64,000 bases of DNA, from NCBI RefSeq assembly GCF_038002825.1, contig NZ_JBBODF010000001.1, positions 3,410,001 through 3,474,000 of the forward strand, given 5' to 3'. The notes under the pieces are model-generated. The model saw only the letters and a list, made by a program, of their open reading frames with translations. It did no database searches and had not been told where the DNA came from. The position numbers and the translations under genes are program-made. Position 1 is the stretch's first letter. Each line of letters opens with the position of its first letter. Of the stretch, positions 49,769 to 59,161 are shown piece after piece. This DNA comes from Paenibacillus sp. FSL H8-0048. GTDB lineage: Bacteria; Bacillota; Bacilli; Paenibacillales; Paenibacillaceae.

Positions 49769-51718
49769 ATGGATTTGGACAAATTTAAGGTTCACGGCGA
49801 ACCCTTGATATACGGGGCCATGATCAGTATTGCACTGGCAACCATCGGGATTCTCGTAGGGCTTACCTATTTCAAGAAATGGGGCTATCTGTGGCGCGAA
49901 TGGCTGACCACCGTTGACCACAAAAAAATCGGGATCATGTACATCCTCGCGGCGCTGCTGATGCTGTTCCGCGGCGGTGTAGATGCGATGATGATGCGTC
50001 TGCAGACGGCTGCGCCGGAAATGAAATTCCTCGATGCGCAGCATTACAATGAGGTCTTCACCACCCATGGTCTGATCATGATTCTCTTCATGGCCATGCC
50101 GTTCATCATCGGTCTAATGAACGTAATCATTCCGCTGCAGATCGGCGCACGGGACGTTGCCTTCCCGCGGCTGAACGCTGTCAGCTTCTGGCTCTTCTTC
50201 ATGGGCGCCATGCTGCTGAACATTTCCTTCGTCATCGGCGGATCGCCGGATGCGGGCTGGTCAGCGTACTTCCCGCTGGCGAGTCTTGAATTCAGCCCGA
50301 CCGTAGGGAACAACTACTACTCTCTGGCCTTGCAGATTTCCGGTATCGGTACGCTGATCACCGGGGTTAACTTTATCGTAACGATCCTTAAGATGCGCGC
50401 ACCAGGCATGACACTGATGAAGATGCCGATGTTCACCTGGTCCGTACTGATCACCAACGTTATTATTGTCTTCGCCTTCCCGGTGCTTACCGTAGCGCTG
50501 GCGATGATGATGTTCGACCGCCTCTTCGGCTCCCAGTTCTTCACGATGGCCAACGGCGGGATGGATATGCTCTGGGCCAATCTGTTCTGGGTCTGGGGAC
50601 ATCCGGAGGTCTATATCGTAATCCTTCCGGCCTTCGGTATATATAGTGAGATTATCGCCACCTTCTCGAAGAAGAACCTGTACGGCTATACCTCCATGGT
50701 ATTCAGTATGCTGATCATCTCGCTCCTGTCCTTCCTCGTATGGGCGCACCATTTCTATACGATGGGTCAAGGTGCCATGGTCAACAGCTTCTTCTCGATT
50801 ACAACGATGGCCATAGCGGTACCTACCGGGGTCAAAATATTCAACTGGCTATTCACCCTGCGAAAGGGCAGGATTACCTTCACGACCCCGATGCTGTACA
50901 CGCTGGCCTTTATCCCTATCTTTACGATCGGCGGAGTAACGGGTGTCATGCTGGCGATGGCCAGCGCCGATTACCAGTATCACAACACGATGTTCCTGGT
51001 TGCGCATTTCCACTACGTGCTGATTCCGGGTGCCGTGTTCGCCGTCATCGCCGGGTTCCACTATTGGTTCCCGAAGGTGTTCGGCTTCCGCCTGAACGAA
51101 CGGCTGGGCAAGCACGCCTTCTGGTGGATTATTATTTCCTTTAATGTAACCTTCTTCCCGCTGTTCTTCCTGGGTCTGATGGGAATGACGCGGCGTATGT
51201 ATACGTATTCTGAGGAATCGGGCTTTGGTCCGCTCAATATGCTGAGCTTCGTCGGGGCTGTCGGGCTCGCCATCGGCTTCGTGATCCTGGTCTACAATAT
51301 TTACTGGAGTACCCGCTACATGCCGAGAGATACAACCAACGATCCTTGGGATGGCCGGACACTGGAATGGGCTACGCACAGTCCGATCCCGCTCTACAAC
51401 TTTGCGATTGTGCCTAAGGTTGAGACGCGCGATGCTCTATGGTCTGCGAAGCACGAGAATATTCCGCTGTACACAGATACCAAATACACCAAGATTCATA
51501 TGCCAAGCAATACCGGCAAGCCGTTCATACTCGGTGTAGTCTTCTTCTTCCTTGGCTTCTTCCTGGTATTCAGTATGTGGATTCCGGCAATTGTCTCCGG
51601 GATTGGAATCCTGGTTGTGCTGGCCTTCATGTCCTTCGATAAGGACCAGGGCTACTACATTCCTGTAGAAGAGATTGCAGCTACAGAAAAGAAACTGATG
51701 CGGGGTGAGACTGTATGA
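49769..51718 (+). CDS. qoxB: Quinol oxidase aa3-type, subunit I
   Basis: Catalytic heme-copper subunit of 649 residues with about 14-15 helices. Heme and CuB ligands are visible in VFTTHGLIMILFMAMPF (low-spin heme His), VWGHPEVYIVILPAFG (CuB His and the cross-linked Tyr), VWAHHFYT (CuB His-His) and AHFHYVLIPG (heme His pair). It reduces O2 to water and pumps protons. AAAGGAG precedes the ATG. The stop overlaps qoxC as ATGA. Confidence 0.97.
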   Translation: MDLDKFKVHGEPLIYGAMISIALATIGILVGLTYFKKWGYLWREWLTTVDHKKIGIMYILAALLMLFRGGVDAMMMRLQTAAPEMKFLDAQHYNEVFTTHGLIMILFMAMPFIIGLMNVIIPLQIGARDVAFPRLNAVSFWLFFMGAMLLNISFVIGGSPDAGWSAYFPLASLEFSPTVGNNYYSLALQISGIGTLITGVNFIVTILKMRAPGMTLMKMPMFTWSVLITNVIIVFAFPVLTVALAMMMFDRLFGSQFFTMANGGMDMLWANLFWVWGHPEVYIVILPAFGIYSEIIATFSKKNLYGYTSMVFSMLIISLLSFLVWAHHFYTMGQGAMVNSFFSITTMAIAVPTGVKIFNWLFTLRKGRITFTTPMLYTLAFIPIFTIGGVTGVMLAMASADYQYHNTMFLVAHFHYVLIPGAVFAVIAGFHYWFPKVFGFRLNERLGKHAFWWIIISFNVTFFPLFFLGLMGMTRRMYTYSEESGFGPLNMLSFVGAVGLAIGFVILVYNIYWSTRYMPRDTTNDPWDGRTLEWATHSPIPLYNFAIVPKVETRDALWSAKHENIPLYTDTKYTKIHMPSNTGKPFILGVVFFFLGFFLVFSMWIPAIVSGIGILVVLAFMSFDKDQGYYIPVEEIAATEKKLMRGETV

Positions 51719-52311
51719 AAATAGATGCGTCCAAGCCGCTCGAATATTCAACGGAAGAGAACAGTAACAAAATCTTCGGCTTCTGGGTCTTCCTCGGAGC
51801 CGAGATCCCTCTCTTCGCTACGCTGTTCACTGTATATTTCGTAATGGTTAACCGCTATGCCAGCGGACCGAGCGGCAGCGAGCTGTTCGAGATCGGCCCG
51901 GTGCTGATGGAGACCTTCCTCCTGCTGTCGAGTTCCTTCACCATCGGCCTTGCTGTCCATGCCATGCGGCATGGCTACAAGAAAGCAATGATGGTCTTCA
52001 TGGCCATCACGCTGGTCATGGGTCTGGCTTTTGTCGGAATCGAAATCGACGAGTTCTTCACTTATGTGCATGAAGGAGCTACGCTCCAGACCAGCGGCTT
52101 CCTCTCCAGTCTGTTCATCTTACTGGGAACGCATGGTCTTCACGTCAGCTTCGGTCTGCTGTGGGGAATTGGAATTATGATTCAGCTGTGGAAGCGCGGC
52201 ATTACGCCCGCTACCGCCAACAAAACGTTCATCTTCTCCTTGTTCTGGCACTTCTTAGACGTGGTCTGGATCTTTATCTTCAGCTTCGTCTACCTGAAAG
52301 GACTGATGTGA
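51715..52311 (+). CDS. qoxC: Quinol oxidase aa3-type, subunit III
   Basis: 198-residue subunit with five helices, including FGFWVFLGAEIPLFATLFTVY-like and THGLHVSFGLLWGIGI, the conserved subunit III pieces, and SLFWHFLDVVWIFIFSFVYL at the end. It stabilises the catalytic subunit. It starts in the ATGA overlap with qoxB and has GGGGTGAG as a ribosome site inside qoxB. Confidence 0.96.
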   Translation: MKIDASKPLEYSTEENSNKIFGFWVFLGAEIPLFATLFTVYFVMVNRYASGPSGSELFEIGPVLMETFLLLSSSFTIGLAVHAMRHGYKKAMMVFMAITLVMGLAFVGIEIDEFFTYVHEGATLQTSGFLSSLFILLGTHGLHVSFGLLWGIGIMIQLWKRGITPATANKTFIFSLFWHFLDVVWIFIFSFVYLKGLM

Positions 52312-52312
52312 C

Positions 52313-52606
52313 ATGATGAAGCAACTATTCCCAATTAAGCATGTGATGGGTTATGTAGCCTCTCTGGTCCTCTCTGCCGCTGCACTGATTGTTATTTATG
52401 GAGACCTGTCCTCCAGTGCCAATATGGCGGTGCTGCTAATCACAGCGCTGATCCAGGCTTCCTTGCAGCTGTTTGTGTTCATGCACATCGGAGAATCGGC
52501 CGATTCCAAAAAAGAACTGTATATCAATATCGCATACGCCATGTTCGTGGCTCTGGTCACGATCTTCGGCACCCTGTTCATCTTCGTATGGGGCTGGTAT
52601 GCTTAG
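52313..52606 (+). CDS. qoxD: Quinol oxidase aa3-type, subunit IV
   Basis: 97-residue membrane subunit with three helices (HVMGYVASLVLSAAALIVIY, MAVLLITALIQASLQLFVFM and FVALVTIFGTLFIFVW). The segment QLFVFMHIGES is typical of subunit IV (COX4_pro). It begins one base after the qoxC stop; the first two codons are both ATG. It completes the operon, which ends at a strong terminator. Confidence 0.95.
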   Translation: MMKQLFPIKHVMGYVASLVLSAAALIVIYGDLSSSANMAVLLITALIQASLQLFVFMHIGESADSKKELYINIAYAMFVALVTIFGTLFIFVWGWYA

Positions 52607-52655
52607 AACGTAAGAAGCAGAGGAGCGTTATGCTCCTACTAGTAATCTATAAGTG

Positions 52656-52693
52656 GAAACGGTGCCGTCCTTTTAAAGGACGGCACCGTTTTG
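52656..52693 (+). terminator. Intrinsic terminator of the qox operon
   Basis: AAACGGTGCCGTCC and GGACGGCACCGTTT form a perfect hairpin followed by TTG. Confidence 0.92.
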
Positions 52694-52746
52694 ACGAGAA
52701 ATAGAAGGATACGTTATCGTGTGCAACATATAAATTTAAATATTTT

Positions 52747-52796
52747 TAAAAAGCGGTCCGTATCCGGTAGATTTACCGGTGCGGACCGCTTTTTTT
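52747..52796. terminator. Bidirectional terminator for the convergent lipoprotein gene
   Basis: AAAAAGCGGTCCG pairs with CGGACCGCTTTTT, with an inner CCGGTA/TACCGG hairpin. It ends two bases before the stop of the minus-strand lipoprotein gene. Confidence 0.88.
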
Positions 52797-52798
52797 AG

Positions 52799-53929
52799 TT
52801 AATACTTCAACTGTACTATACTGCTGCTGCTGCCGCTGTCGTCCCGCTCCGTATACGCAAGCTGCTTGCCCGAGGGGCTCCATGAGGTGGTCATCGTCCC
52901 GTTGCTCTCCGCAATCTGAACGGACTTGTCAGAGGACAAATCGTAGACATATAAGGTATTCTTCGTTGTACCATTATCTTCAATGGCTACACTATAGGCA
53001 ATCAGCCGCTGATCTGGAGACCAGGAGACGGCCCCAAGCTCGGCACCTTCCAACAGGGTCCGCGGATTCTTACCGTCAGTGCCGCTGAGCAGCAGAGCCT
53101 GGGTATTCTCCTTATACTGCAGGATCAGCATTTGTTCTTCGTCAGGCGAAGGGATTACGCTGGTGGTACCCGGAATATTCAAGTCAGTCTTCGCCTTAGT
53201 TTTAAGGTCAAGCATTTGCAGCGAGTCCTTTGAATTACTGGTGTAATAGAGCTTATCCTTGAGTTGTCTTACAACAATCAGGCCTTCTTCCCCCAGCCCC
53301 TCAACAGGAGCGATCTTACCGGAAGTACTGGCTGTATAGGCACCGCCGCTGTATGCCGGACCCACTACCGTATCCTTGTCCGCCCACTCAGCCCCCATCG
53401 CTCCGGCAATGGTATCGCCCTTGATGGTGAAGGTCTTTTTGGAACCCAGGTCCATCACATTGTAGGCAGGATCACCCAGGGAGAATTCACTATAGAGCAG
53501 AAATAACTGGTCGGTGGACAGCTTAGCATCCCCCAGCATCATGTTCGCCTTCTCTGTAATCAATTCGTATTCGCCGGTATCCAGATGGAAGAAATACAGA
53601 CTCTGCGGATAGGAGCCCTTCAGCTCTCCCGAAGCGATCGGTCCAAGCTTATCGTTCGCCTTGGACAAGACAATGGTGTGATCATCCTTCCAGTCGGAAA
53701 TTGCGATGTTCTCATACTGCTTAACTTCCTCAACCTTTACCCCAGCAGCTTCAGCAGGTGCCGGTGTAGCCTTCGGTCCTTCCGTCGGCTGGGCAGACGC
53801 CTGTACAGGAGCCGCTGTTGGCTGTGGAGTAGGGCTAACCGCCGGAGCACCAGCCTGATTCGAGCTACAAGCTGCAAGTGTCATTAACAAGGCTGGAACT
53901 ACCGCCAGCTTCCATGTTCGGGTATTCAT
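52799..53929 (-). CDS. Lipoprotein with TolB/PD40-like beta-propeller repeats
   Basis: 376 residues. The lipobox is TLAACSSN (Cys about 21), then a Pro/Thr/Ala-rich linker of 45 residues. The remainder has several blade-like repeats, clearest at SVIPSPDEEQMLILQY, GAVSWSPDQRLIAYSV and TTSWSPSGKQLAYTE, the SPDGKxIAY pattern of WD40/PD40 propellers. No catalytic motif is seen, so a binding or sensing role at the outer face of the membrane is likely. AAGGAGGCGG precedes the ATG. Confidence 0.85.
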   Translation of the reverse strand: MNTRTWKLAVVPALLMTLAACSSNQAGAPAVSPTPQPTAAPVQASAQPTEGPKATPAPAEAAGVKVEEVKQYENIAISDWKDDHTIVLSKANDKLGPIASGELKGSYPQSLYFFHLDTGEYELITEKANMMLGDAKLSTDQLFLLYSEFSLGDPAYNVMDLGSKKTFTIKGDTIAGAMGAEWADKDTVVGPAYSGGAYTASTSGKIAPVEGLGEEGLIVVRQLKDKLYYTSNSKDSLQMLDLKTKAKTDLNIPGTTSVIPSPDEEQMLILQYKENTQALLLSGTDGKNPRTLLEGAELGAVSWSPDQRLIAYSVAIEDNGTTKNTLYVYDLSSDKSVQIAESNGTMTTSWSPSGKQLAYTERDDSGSSSSIVQLKY

Positions 53930-53966
53930 TATAGAGACCGCCTCCTTGAGGGTAGTAATAATACGT

Positions 53967-54027
53967 ACAAAAGCCCGGCTCTGCTGAGGATGCCCGGAAT
54001 CTCCAGGGTTCCTCGGCCGAGTCGGGC
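53967..54027 (-). terminator. Long imperfect hairpin after the chemoreceptor gene
   Basis: On the minus strand GCCCGACTC pairs with GAGCCGGGC (54027-54019 and 53981-53973), with an inner GAGGA/TCCTC stem and a CCC-GGA/TCC-GGG hairpin on top, followed by TTTTG. It fits a terminator of the chemoreceptor gene but is larger than usual, and it could be a leader RNA of the lipoprotein gene 38 bp further on. Confidence 0.5.
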
Positions 54028-54050
54028 CAGGCTAATGTCTATTATAGCAG

Positions 54051-55760
54051 TTACAGCCGGAACCTTGCCAGATGCTTCTGCAGGTCCTCGGCCAGGGTAG
54101 CCAGGTACTGTGCGGAGGAGGACATCTCTCCCATTGCGGTCAGCTGCTCCAGGCTTGCTTCGCTGGTGCCCTGAAGGTCTGCGGCGCCTTTGTGCGAGAT
54201 TTCATTCACCGTTGACATGGATTTGGCTACTTCCTCCGATTCCTGCGCGACATGACCGATAACCTCTGTAATCTGCTCTGTCTGCTCACTGGCGGCCTGA
54301 ATGGAGGTCTGGATCGCTGTAAAGGCTTCAGCTACCACTTCACTCTGTGCTACACCATGAGAGACAATCCCGGAGCCTTGCTCCATCGATTCTACGGCAC
54401 TGGCGGTCTGCTGACGGATATGGTTAATAATCTCCGTAATCTGCAGCGAGCTGGTTCCGGTAGCCTCCGCCAGTTTGCGGATCTCACCGGCGACTACAGC
54501 GAAGCCACGGCCATGCTCTCCCGCCCGGGCGGCTTCGATGGAAGCATTCAGGGACAATAGATTGGTCTGGCTCGCAATCTCATTTATGGTTGTAATAATC
54601 GTATTAATCTCTTCCGACAGGCTGCCCAGGTTGCCGACAATCCGCCGGCTCTCCGAGACACTGGAGTCAATCTCCCGCATCTGGGCCAGTATCTGTTCTA
54701 CTGCGTACACACCGCGTTCCGTGGAGGAGGCAGCCTGCTCCATCAGGCGGGTCATTTCGTTACCGCTATGCCGGGCTTCGGCAATCTCATAGGACATCGT
54801 CCGCACAGACTGCGTAGTACGGGTAATGCTCTCCGCCTGCACATCGAATCCGGCTGCGATCTCGCCTGAGGTCTCAGCGATCACCTGTGAGGCATGTGCC
54901 GTCTGGTCGGCACTGGCACTCATCTGCTGGGAGGAGGCCGAGAGAATCTCGGCGCTCTCCGAGACGCCGCGCATCATATTTTTCAACCCGTCCAGCATGG
55001 TATTGAACGAGGTATTAATCTGGCCGATCTCATCCCTGGACCGGTAAGCGGCAGAGGCCGTCAGATCCCCTTCTTCCGCCCGCTTCATCAGCCCCTGCAA
55101 TTCCTTCAGCGGCCCTGTAATCAATCTGGTAATGACCACACTTATGACAATACTGAGCAGCAAGGCCAGTGCAATCAGAACACTGCTTAGCGTAACCGAG
55201 CTCTTGGCACTGTCAGCCGTACGTGTATTGTGGGCAGACGCCTCCTGAATGAATAACGTCGCTGTCTCTTCAAGCAGCCGGACCATTTTGTCACGCAGCT
55301 CATTAAAGGTCTGGCCCGTGAACACCTGATACCCTTCGTCGTTAAGATCGTTATCGGCCAGGTGGATAATATTATCACGCTGTGAGCGGTAGTCCGGCAG
55401 CAGCAGAGTATATTCGTTCACATAAGCAGCAATCTTCTCATTGTTGAATTCAATCTTCCTCAGTTCAGCCATCAGCTCATTGTTCGTCTGGATATTCTCC
55501 TGAATTCTCGCCTTCAGCTCCTGCTTCTTGGCGTCATCCGTAGTAATCAGATCCTCCAGCAGAAAAGACTCAATCGCCCGGTTATTCCCGCGGATCTCCG
55601 TTACGAAATAAATCGGCTGCAGGTTCTGCCTGTACGTCTCTTCAGACCTGTCCGCCATTCTGGTTGTCGTCAGAATACCTGTTGTTCCAATCCCGATCAG
55701 AAGTAGGGTAACCACCGCTATCAGTACAATCATTTTATGCTTAATCTTCAGATGTCTCAT
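54051..55760 (-). CDS. Methyl-accepting chemotaxis protein
   Basis: Chemoreceptor of 569 residues. Helix 1 is [21 protein letters not shown] periplasmic-type four-helix bundle sensor (35-185) is followed by helix 2 [20 protein letters not shown], then HAMP starting [19 protein letters not shown]. The long signalling coiled coil has the hairpin tip [20 protein letters not shown], which binds CheA/CheW, and Glu/Gln methylation candidates on either side. The ribosome site is weak. The ligand is unknown. It stands alone without other che genes. Confidence 0.95.
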   Translation of the reverse strand: MRHLKIKHKMIVLIAVVTLLLIGIGTTGILTTTRMADRSEETYRQNLQPIYFVTEIRGNNRAIESFLLEDLITTDDAKKQELKARIQENIQTNNELMAELRKIEFNNEKIAAYVNEYTLLLPDYRSQRDNIIHLADNDLNDEGYQVFTGQTFNELRDKMVRLLEETATLFIQEASAHNTRTADSAKSSVTLSSVLIALALLLSIVISVVITRLITGPLKELQGLMKRAEEGDLTASAAYRSRDEIGQINTSFNTMLDGLKNMMRGVSESAEILSASSQQMSASADQTAHASQVIAETSGEIAAGFDVQAESITRTTQSVRTMSYEIAEARHSGNEMTRLMEQAASSTERGVYAVEQILAQMREIDSSVSESRRIVGNLGSLSEEINTIITTINEIASQTNLLSLNASIEAARAGEHGRGFAVVAGEIRKLAEATGTSSLQITEIINHIRQQTASAVESMEQGSGIVSHGVAQSEVVAEAFTAIQTSIQAASEQTEQITEVIGHVAQESEEVAKSMSTVNEISHKGAADLQGTSEASLEQLTAMGEMSSSAQYLATLAEDLQKHLARFRL

Positions 55761-55908
55761 TTCCCGTTATCCCGCCTTCTCGAATCTAGCTGTAACCTTA
55801 TTTATCGGAGAATAACATCGAATTGTTGATGGCCCTGTTAAGAAATTTGTCGAAAAAAGAAGAAATTTATCGTTTTAATAGAGCGCTATCCATTAATTAT
55901 CATTCCAT

Positions 55909-56595
55909 TTACTCTTGAAGCAAGCCATATTTCTTGCGGAATCTCTGCAGTACCTTGGTCCAGCCTCCGGCCAGCACCGCTAAGAAGAATACATTCGACA
56001 AGGCATGGGCCAGATCGAAATAAAAGCTTGCGGCAAACGTAACGGCAACCAGCCGCCAGCTTAAAGCGTCCGGCAGACTGAGCAGGACCCAGATATTCAT
56101 AATCCAGCCGAACAGGAACCCCCAGATGAAGCCAAAAATCAGCAGCCCGGCCCGCCGGCGCAATAACCAGCTCCTCCGCAGCCATCCGGCTGTAAGCCCG
56201 GTCATGCCCCAGGCAAACATCTGCCAGGGTGTCCAGGGGCCCTGCCCGAAGTAAATATTCGAGACCAGCGCAGCGACTGCACCGATGACGAATCCCGCCT
56301 CTGCCCCGAAGACATAAGCGGAGAGGATGACAACGGCTGACACAGGCTTTACCCCCGGCAATGCGGCAAAAGGAATCCGGCTGACCGCAGCGATGGCCGA
56401 CAATACAGCCAGCAGCACGAGTTCACGGGACTGGAGCTGGCGGCGCTCCAGCCGGATGAACAGCGGCAGGAGCGCCGCCAGCAGCAGCACTACGCTAAGC
56501 AGCACATAATGCCGGTCAGTGAATGCTGCGGTAAGCGCAAGCCCGGCGATGAAGAGTCCCAGGGCGATTAGCAGCGGTATGCGGAAGCGGGCCAT
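55909..56595 (-). CDS. ECF transporter substrate-binding (S) subunit, probably for cobalamin
   Basis: 228-residue membrane protein with 6-7 helices. KPVSAVVILSAYVFGAEAGFV and ALVSNIYFGQGPWTPWQMFAWG are typical of the ECF S-component fold, and the helix AVLSAIAAVSRIPFAALPG carries small residues for packing against EcfT. It would capture the vitamin and topple to release it inside. Its start overlaps the EcfA gene by 28 bp. The specificity is inferred from the cobalamin riboswitch and DUF4430 proteins upstream; the S subunit itself does not reveal it. It is the last gene of the B12 locus. Confidence 0.88.
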   Translation of the reverse strand: MARFRIPLLIALGLFIAGLALTAAFTDRHYVLLSVVLLLAALLPLFIRLERRQLQSRELVLLAVLSAIAAVSRIPFAALPGVKPVSAVVILSAYVFGAEAGFVIGAVAALVSNIYFGQGPWTPWQMFAWGMTGLTAGWLRRSWLLRRRAGLLIFGFIWGFLFGWIMNIWVLLSLPDALSWRLVAVTFAASFYFDLAHALSNVFFLAVLAGGWTKVLQRFRKKYGLLQE

Positions 56596-58301
56596 GTGCG
56601 AATCACATCCTCTAGTGTCAATGCCTGCGGCAGCCAGTCCCGCACCATCCGGTTGACTGCCGTGGTATAGAAGTAATTGCTGCTGAAGAATTCAGCCGGT
56701 GTGCCCTCCGCTGTAATTCCCCCGTCGAACAGGAGCGCGCAGCGCGTAGCATGCTTAGCCGCGAACTCTACATCATGCGTTACGATAAGAATACTGATCC
56801 CCTGCCCGCGCAATTGCTGAAGCAGGGCGGCCAGCCTGTCTTTGGCGGCCGGATCAAGCCCCTTGGTCGGCTCATCCAGCAGCAGTATATCCGGCTTCAT
56901 CAGCAGCAGCATGGCAAGCGCGGTCTGCTGCTGCTGCCCGCCGCTGAGATCATGGGGATGACTCTGCAGCACCTCCCGGAGCTGAAACACTTCGAGCAAA
57001 GCCTCAATCCGGCTTGCTGCTGCCTCAGGGGATAACCCGGCGTAGCTGCCCATATGCTGCAGCTCTTCGGCTACCGTATCATAGCTGAAGTAGAGCAGCG
57101 GATTCTGCGCCAGCAGGCCGGTAGTCTTGCACTTAACCAGCTCTATCTTGCCGCGCTGCGGCTTCATCAGCCCGTTCAGCACATGCAGCAGGGTGGACTT
57201 GCCTGCACCGTTCCCGCCCATGACTGCCAGGAGCTCCCCTTGCTTAAGCGTCAGCGTGAGCTTCCTGAGGACCTCCCGGCCCTCCTTCTCATACCGGAAG
57301 GTCACTTCTCGGCAGGTGAGCAGAGGCTCTGCGGCTGGGCTTGGAGGTGAATACACCTCTGGAGCAGATAGTATGCGGGAAGTTAGGGGAGCTGGTACTG
57401 CGGGCCCATCCAAGTTATTAACCAGCTTTGCACCTGTACCAGCATCCTTTCCAGCCTTCAAGGTATGCAGCCAGCGTCTGCCCTCACGCACGGTCAGGGG
57501 AATATTCTCCGGCATAGCCGAATCCGCTTCCGGAGCGAGCGACAAGTACAGGCGTGAGGCGGCTGGCAGGTAACGCCCAGCCGAGGTCAAGGTCCCGCTG
57601 CCGGTCTGCCGGGCGAACAGGCGGGGGGCGGCATCTGCCAGCAGCTTGCCGTCTTCCAGCATCAGCACACGGTCTGCCAGCGGCAGCACCTCCTCCAGCC
57701 TGTGCTCGCTGATGATCACTGTGACCGCCATTTCCTCGTTCAGCCGCTGCAGCGCCATAATGAATTCCCGCGCAGCAACAGGATCAAGCTGGGAGGTTGG
57801 CTCATCCAGCAGCAGCACCTTGGGCTGAAGCAGCAGCACTGAAGCCAGGTTCATGAGCTGCTTCTGTCCGCCTGACAGCTCATGTACCGGACGGTAGAGC
57901 AGCGGCTCCAGCCCGAACAAGCCGCAGATCTCCGCCAGCCGGGTCCGCATAACAGCAGGCGGCAGCCCCAGGTTCTCCATGGAGAAGGCCAGCTCATGCC
58001 AGACCGTATCCATCACGATCTGTGCATCCGGACTCTGGAAGACCATCCCGATCTCCCCGGCGGCCACCGCCGCCGGAAGCCCGGACAGCGGCTGTCCTTT
58101 GTAGGTCAAGGTTCCGCTCGATGTACCTACCGGGGTAAGCTCCCGCTTCAGATGACGCAGCAGGGTGGTTTTTCCGCTGCCGGACGGGCCGCAGAGCACG
58201 ACAAATTCACCCTCTTCTATGACGAACGATAGCTCATGGAGTGTGTCCCTGTCTTCTTCAGGGTATCGGAAGGATAATTGCTGTGCTTTGAGGATCTCCA
58301 T
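56568..58301 (-). CDS. ECF transporter ATPase, two ABC domains fused (EcfA-EcfA')
   Basis: 577 residues. Domain 1 has VVLCGPSGSGKTTLLRHL, HELSGGQKQLMNLASVL and VLLLDEPTSQLDP; domain 2 has LAVMGGNGAGKSTLLHVL, HDLSGGQQQQTALAM and ILLLDEPTKGLDPAAKDRL. They are joined by a Pro/Ala-rich linker (about 245-330). Most firmicutes encode EcfA1 and EcfA2 separately; fusion is typical of dedicated (group I) ECF systems. Two ATGs exist; GGAG is properly spaced for 58299-58301 (MEILKAQQ). It powers vitamin uptake with the T and S subunits. Confidence 0.95.
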   Translation of the reverse strand: MEILKAQQLSFRYPEEDRDTLHELSFVIEEGEFVVLCGPSGSGKTTLLRHLKRELTPVGTSSGTLTYKGQPLSGLPAAVAAGEIGMVFQSPDAQIVMDTVWHELAFSMENLGLPPAVMRTRLAEICGLFGLEPLLYRPVHELSGGQKQLMNLASVLLLQPKVLLLDEPTSQLDPVAAREFIMALQRLNEEMAVTVIISEHRLEEVLPLADRVLMLEDGKLLADAAPRLFARQTGSGTLTSAGRYLPAASRLYLSLAPEADSAMPENIPLTVREGRRWLHTLKAGKDAGTGAKLVNNLDGPAVPAPLTSRILSAPEVYSPPSPAAEPLLTCREVTFRYEKEGREVLRKLTLTLKQGELLAVMGGNGAGKSTLLHVLNGLMKPQRGKIELVKCKTTGLLAQNPLLYFSYDTVAEELQHMGSYAGLSPEAAASRIEALLEVFQLREVLQSHPHDLSGGQQQQTALAMLLLMKPDILLLDEPTKGLDPAAKDRLAALLQQLRGQGISILIVTHDVEFAAKHATRCALLFDGGITAEGTPAEFFSSNYFYTTAVNRMVRDWLPQALTLEDVIRTWPASAYRC

Positions 58302-59161
58302 AACCATTTCTCCTTTCCTTCCAGCCCCGCAGGAATGAGCACGAACAGGCAGAAGCTGCCGTACATGACAGCCTCCTGCCAGCCGAAGTCCGCCGGTCTC
58401 ATCCGGGGATAAATCTCCAGCTTGCCGTAGCCCTGCACCCAGAACAGCAGCGTAACCACACCGCTAACGGTTAACAGCAGCATCACCAGCTTATCCTGCA
58501 AATCGGCCTTGTATATCGTGTAGGTGCTGCGTTTGGTGCTGCCGTAGCCGCGGGCTGTCATGGAGTCTCCAGTCTGGAGGTCTTCCTCCAGTGACCAGGT
58601 CAGCAGCACTTTAAGCAGCGTCATTCCGTCTGTCATTCTTTTCTTAAGGCTTCCCGTACCGGTATCTACGCCGCGCAGACGCTGGAGCTGCGTAATCTGG
58701 CGCAGCCGCCGCTGGAACAGCGGCACGAACCGGATGGCCATCAGCGTCAACAGCGCCATTCTTGGCGCAGCCGCCGCGAACAGGTACATGAATTTATCAG
58801 TGGTTACCGTGTAATTGTAGGATAGAAACCAGATAAAAATAGTAAGCAGCATTGTCATCATCATCAGTCCATACAGCACAGCTTCCAGTGTAATAGGCTG
58901 ATCCAGCCAGTAGAACAGAATATGCGCTCCTCTATGCGAGAACAGCGGGTTCAGCAAGGCTACGGAAGCTGCCATCAGCAGCATAAAAGGCAAGCCGCGC
59001 ACAAGCAGCCGCCCTTGGCCCTGTAACAGCAGCAACGCCAGCAGCCCGGCTATCTCTGTGGCCAGAAATAACGGATGGAAGACCAGCAGGGCGAACAGCA
59101 GCAGCCCTGCATAATACAGCAGGGCTACTACCGGATGCATGGAACGGAAGCCGCTGCTCAT
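58217..59161 (-). CDS. ECF transporter transmembrane (T) subunit
   Basis: 314 residues with 5-6 helices. The cytoplasmic coupling helices contain the two Ala-Arg-Gly-like signatures: RLRGVDTGTGSLKKRM and the canonical SMTARGYGSTKRS. It joins the ATPase to the S subunit. The start overlaps the lipoprotein stop as ATGA. Its last 28 codons overlap the beginning of the ATPase gene by 85 bp, a long overlap; the tail WRSSKHSNYPSDTLKKTGTH looks unconserved and may be a recent extension. Confidence 0.92.
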   Translation of the reverse strand: MSSGFRSMHPVVALLYYAGLLLFALLVFHPLFLATEIAGLLALLLLQGQGRLLVRGLPFMLLMAASVALLNPLFSHRGAHILFYWLDQPITLEAVLYGLMMMTMLLTIFIWFLSYNYTVTTDKFMYLFAAAAPRMALLTLMAIRFVPLFQRRLRQITQLQRLRGVDTGTGSLKKRMTDGMTLLKVLLTWSLEEDLQTGDSMTARGYGSTKRSTYTIYKADLQDKLVMLLLTVSGVVTLLFWVQGYGKLEIYPRMRPADFGWQEAVMYGSFCLFVLIPAGLEGKEKWLWRSSKHSNYPSDTLKKTGTHSMSYRSS

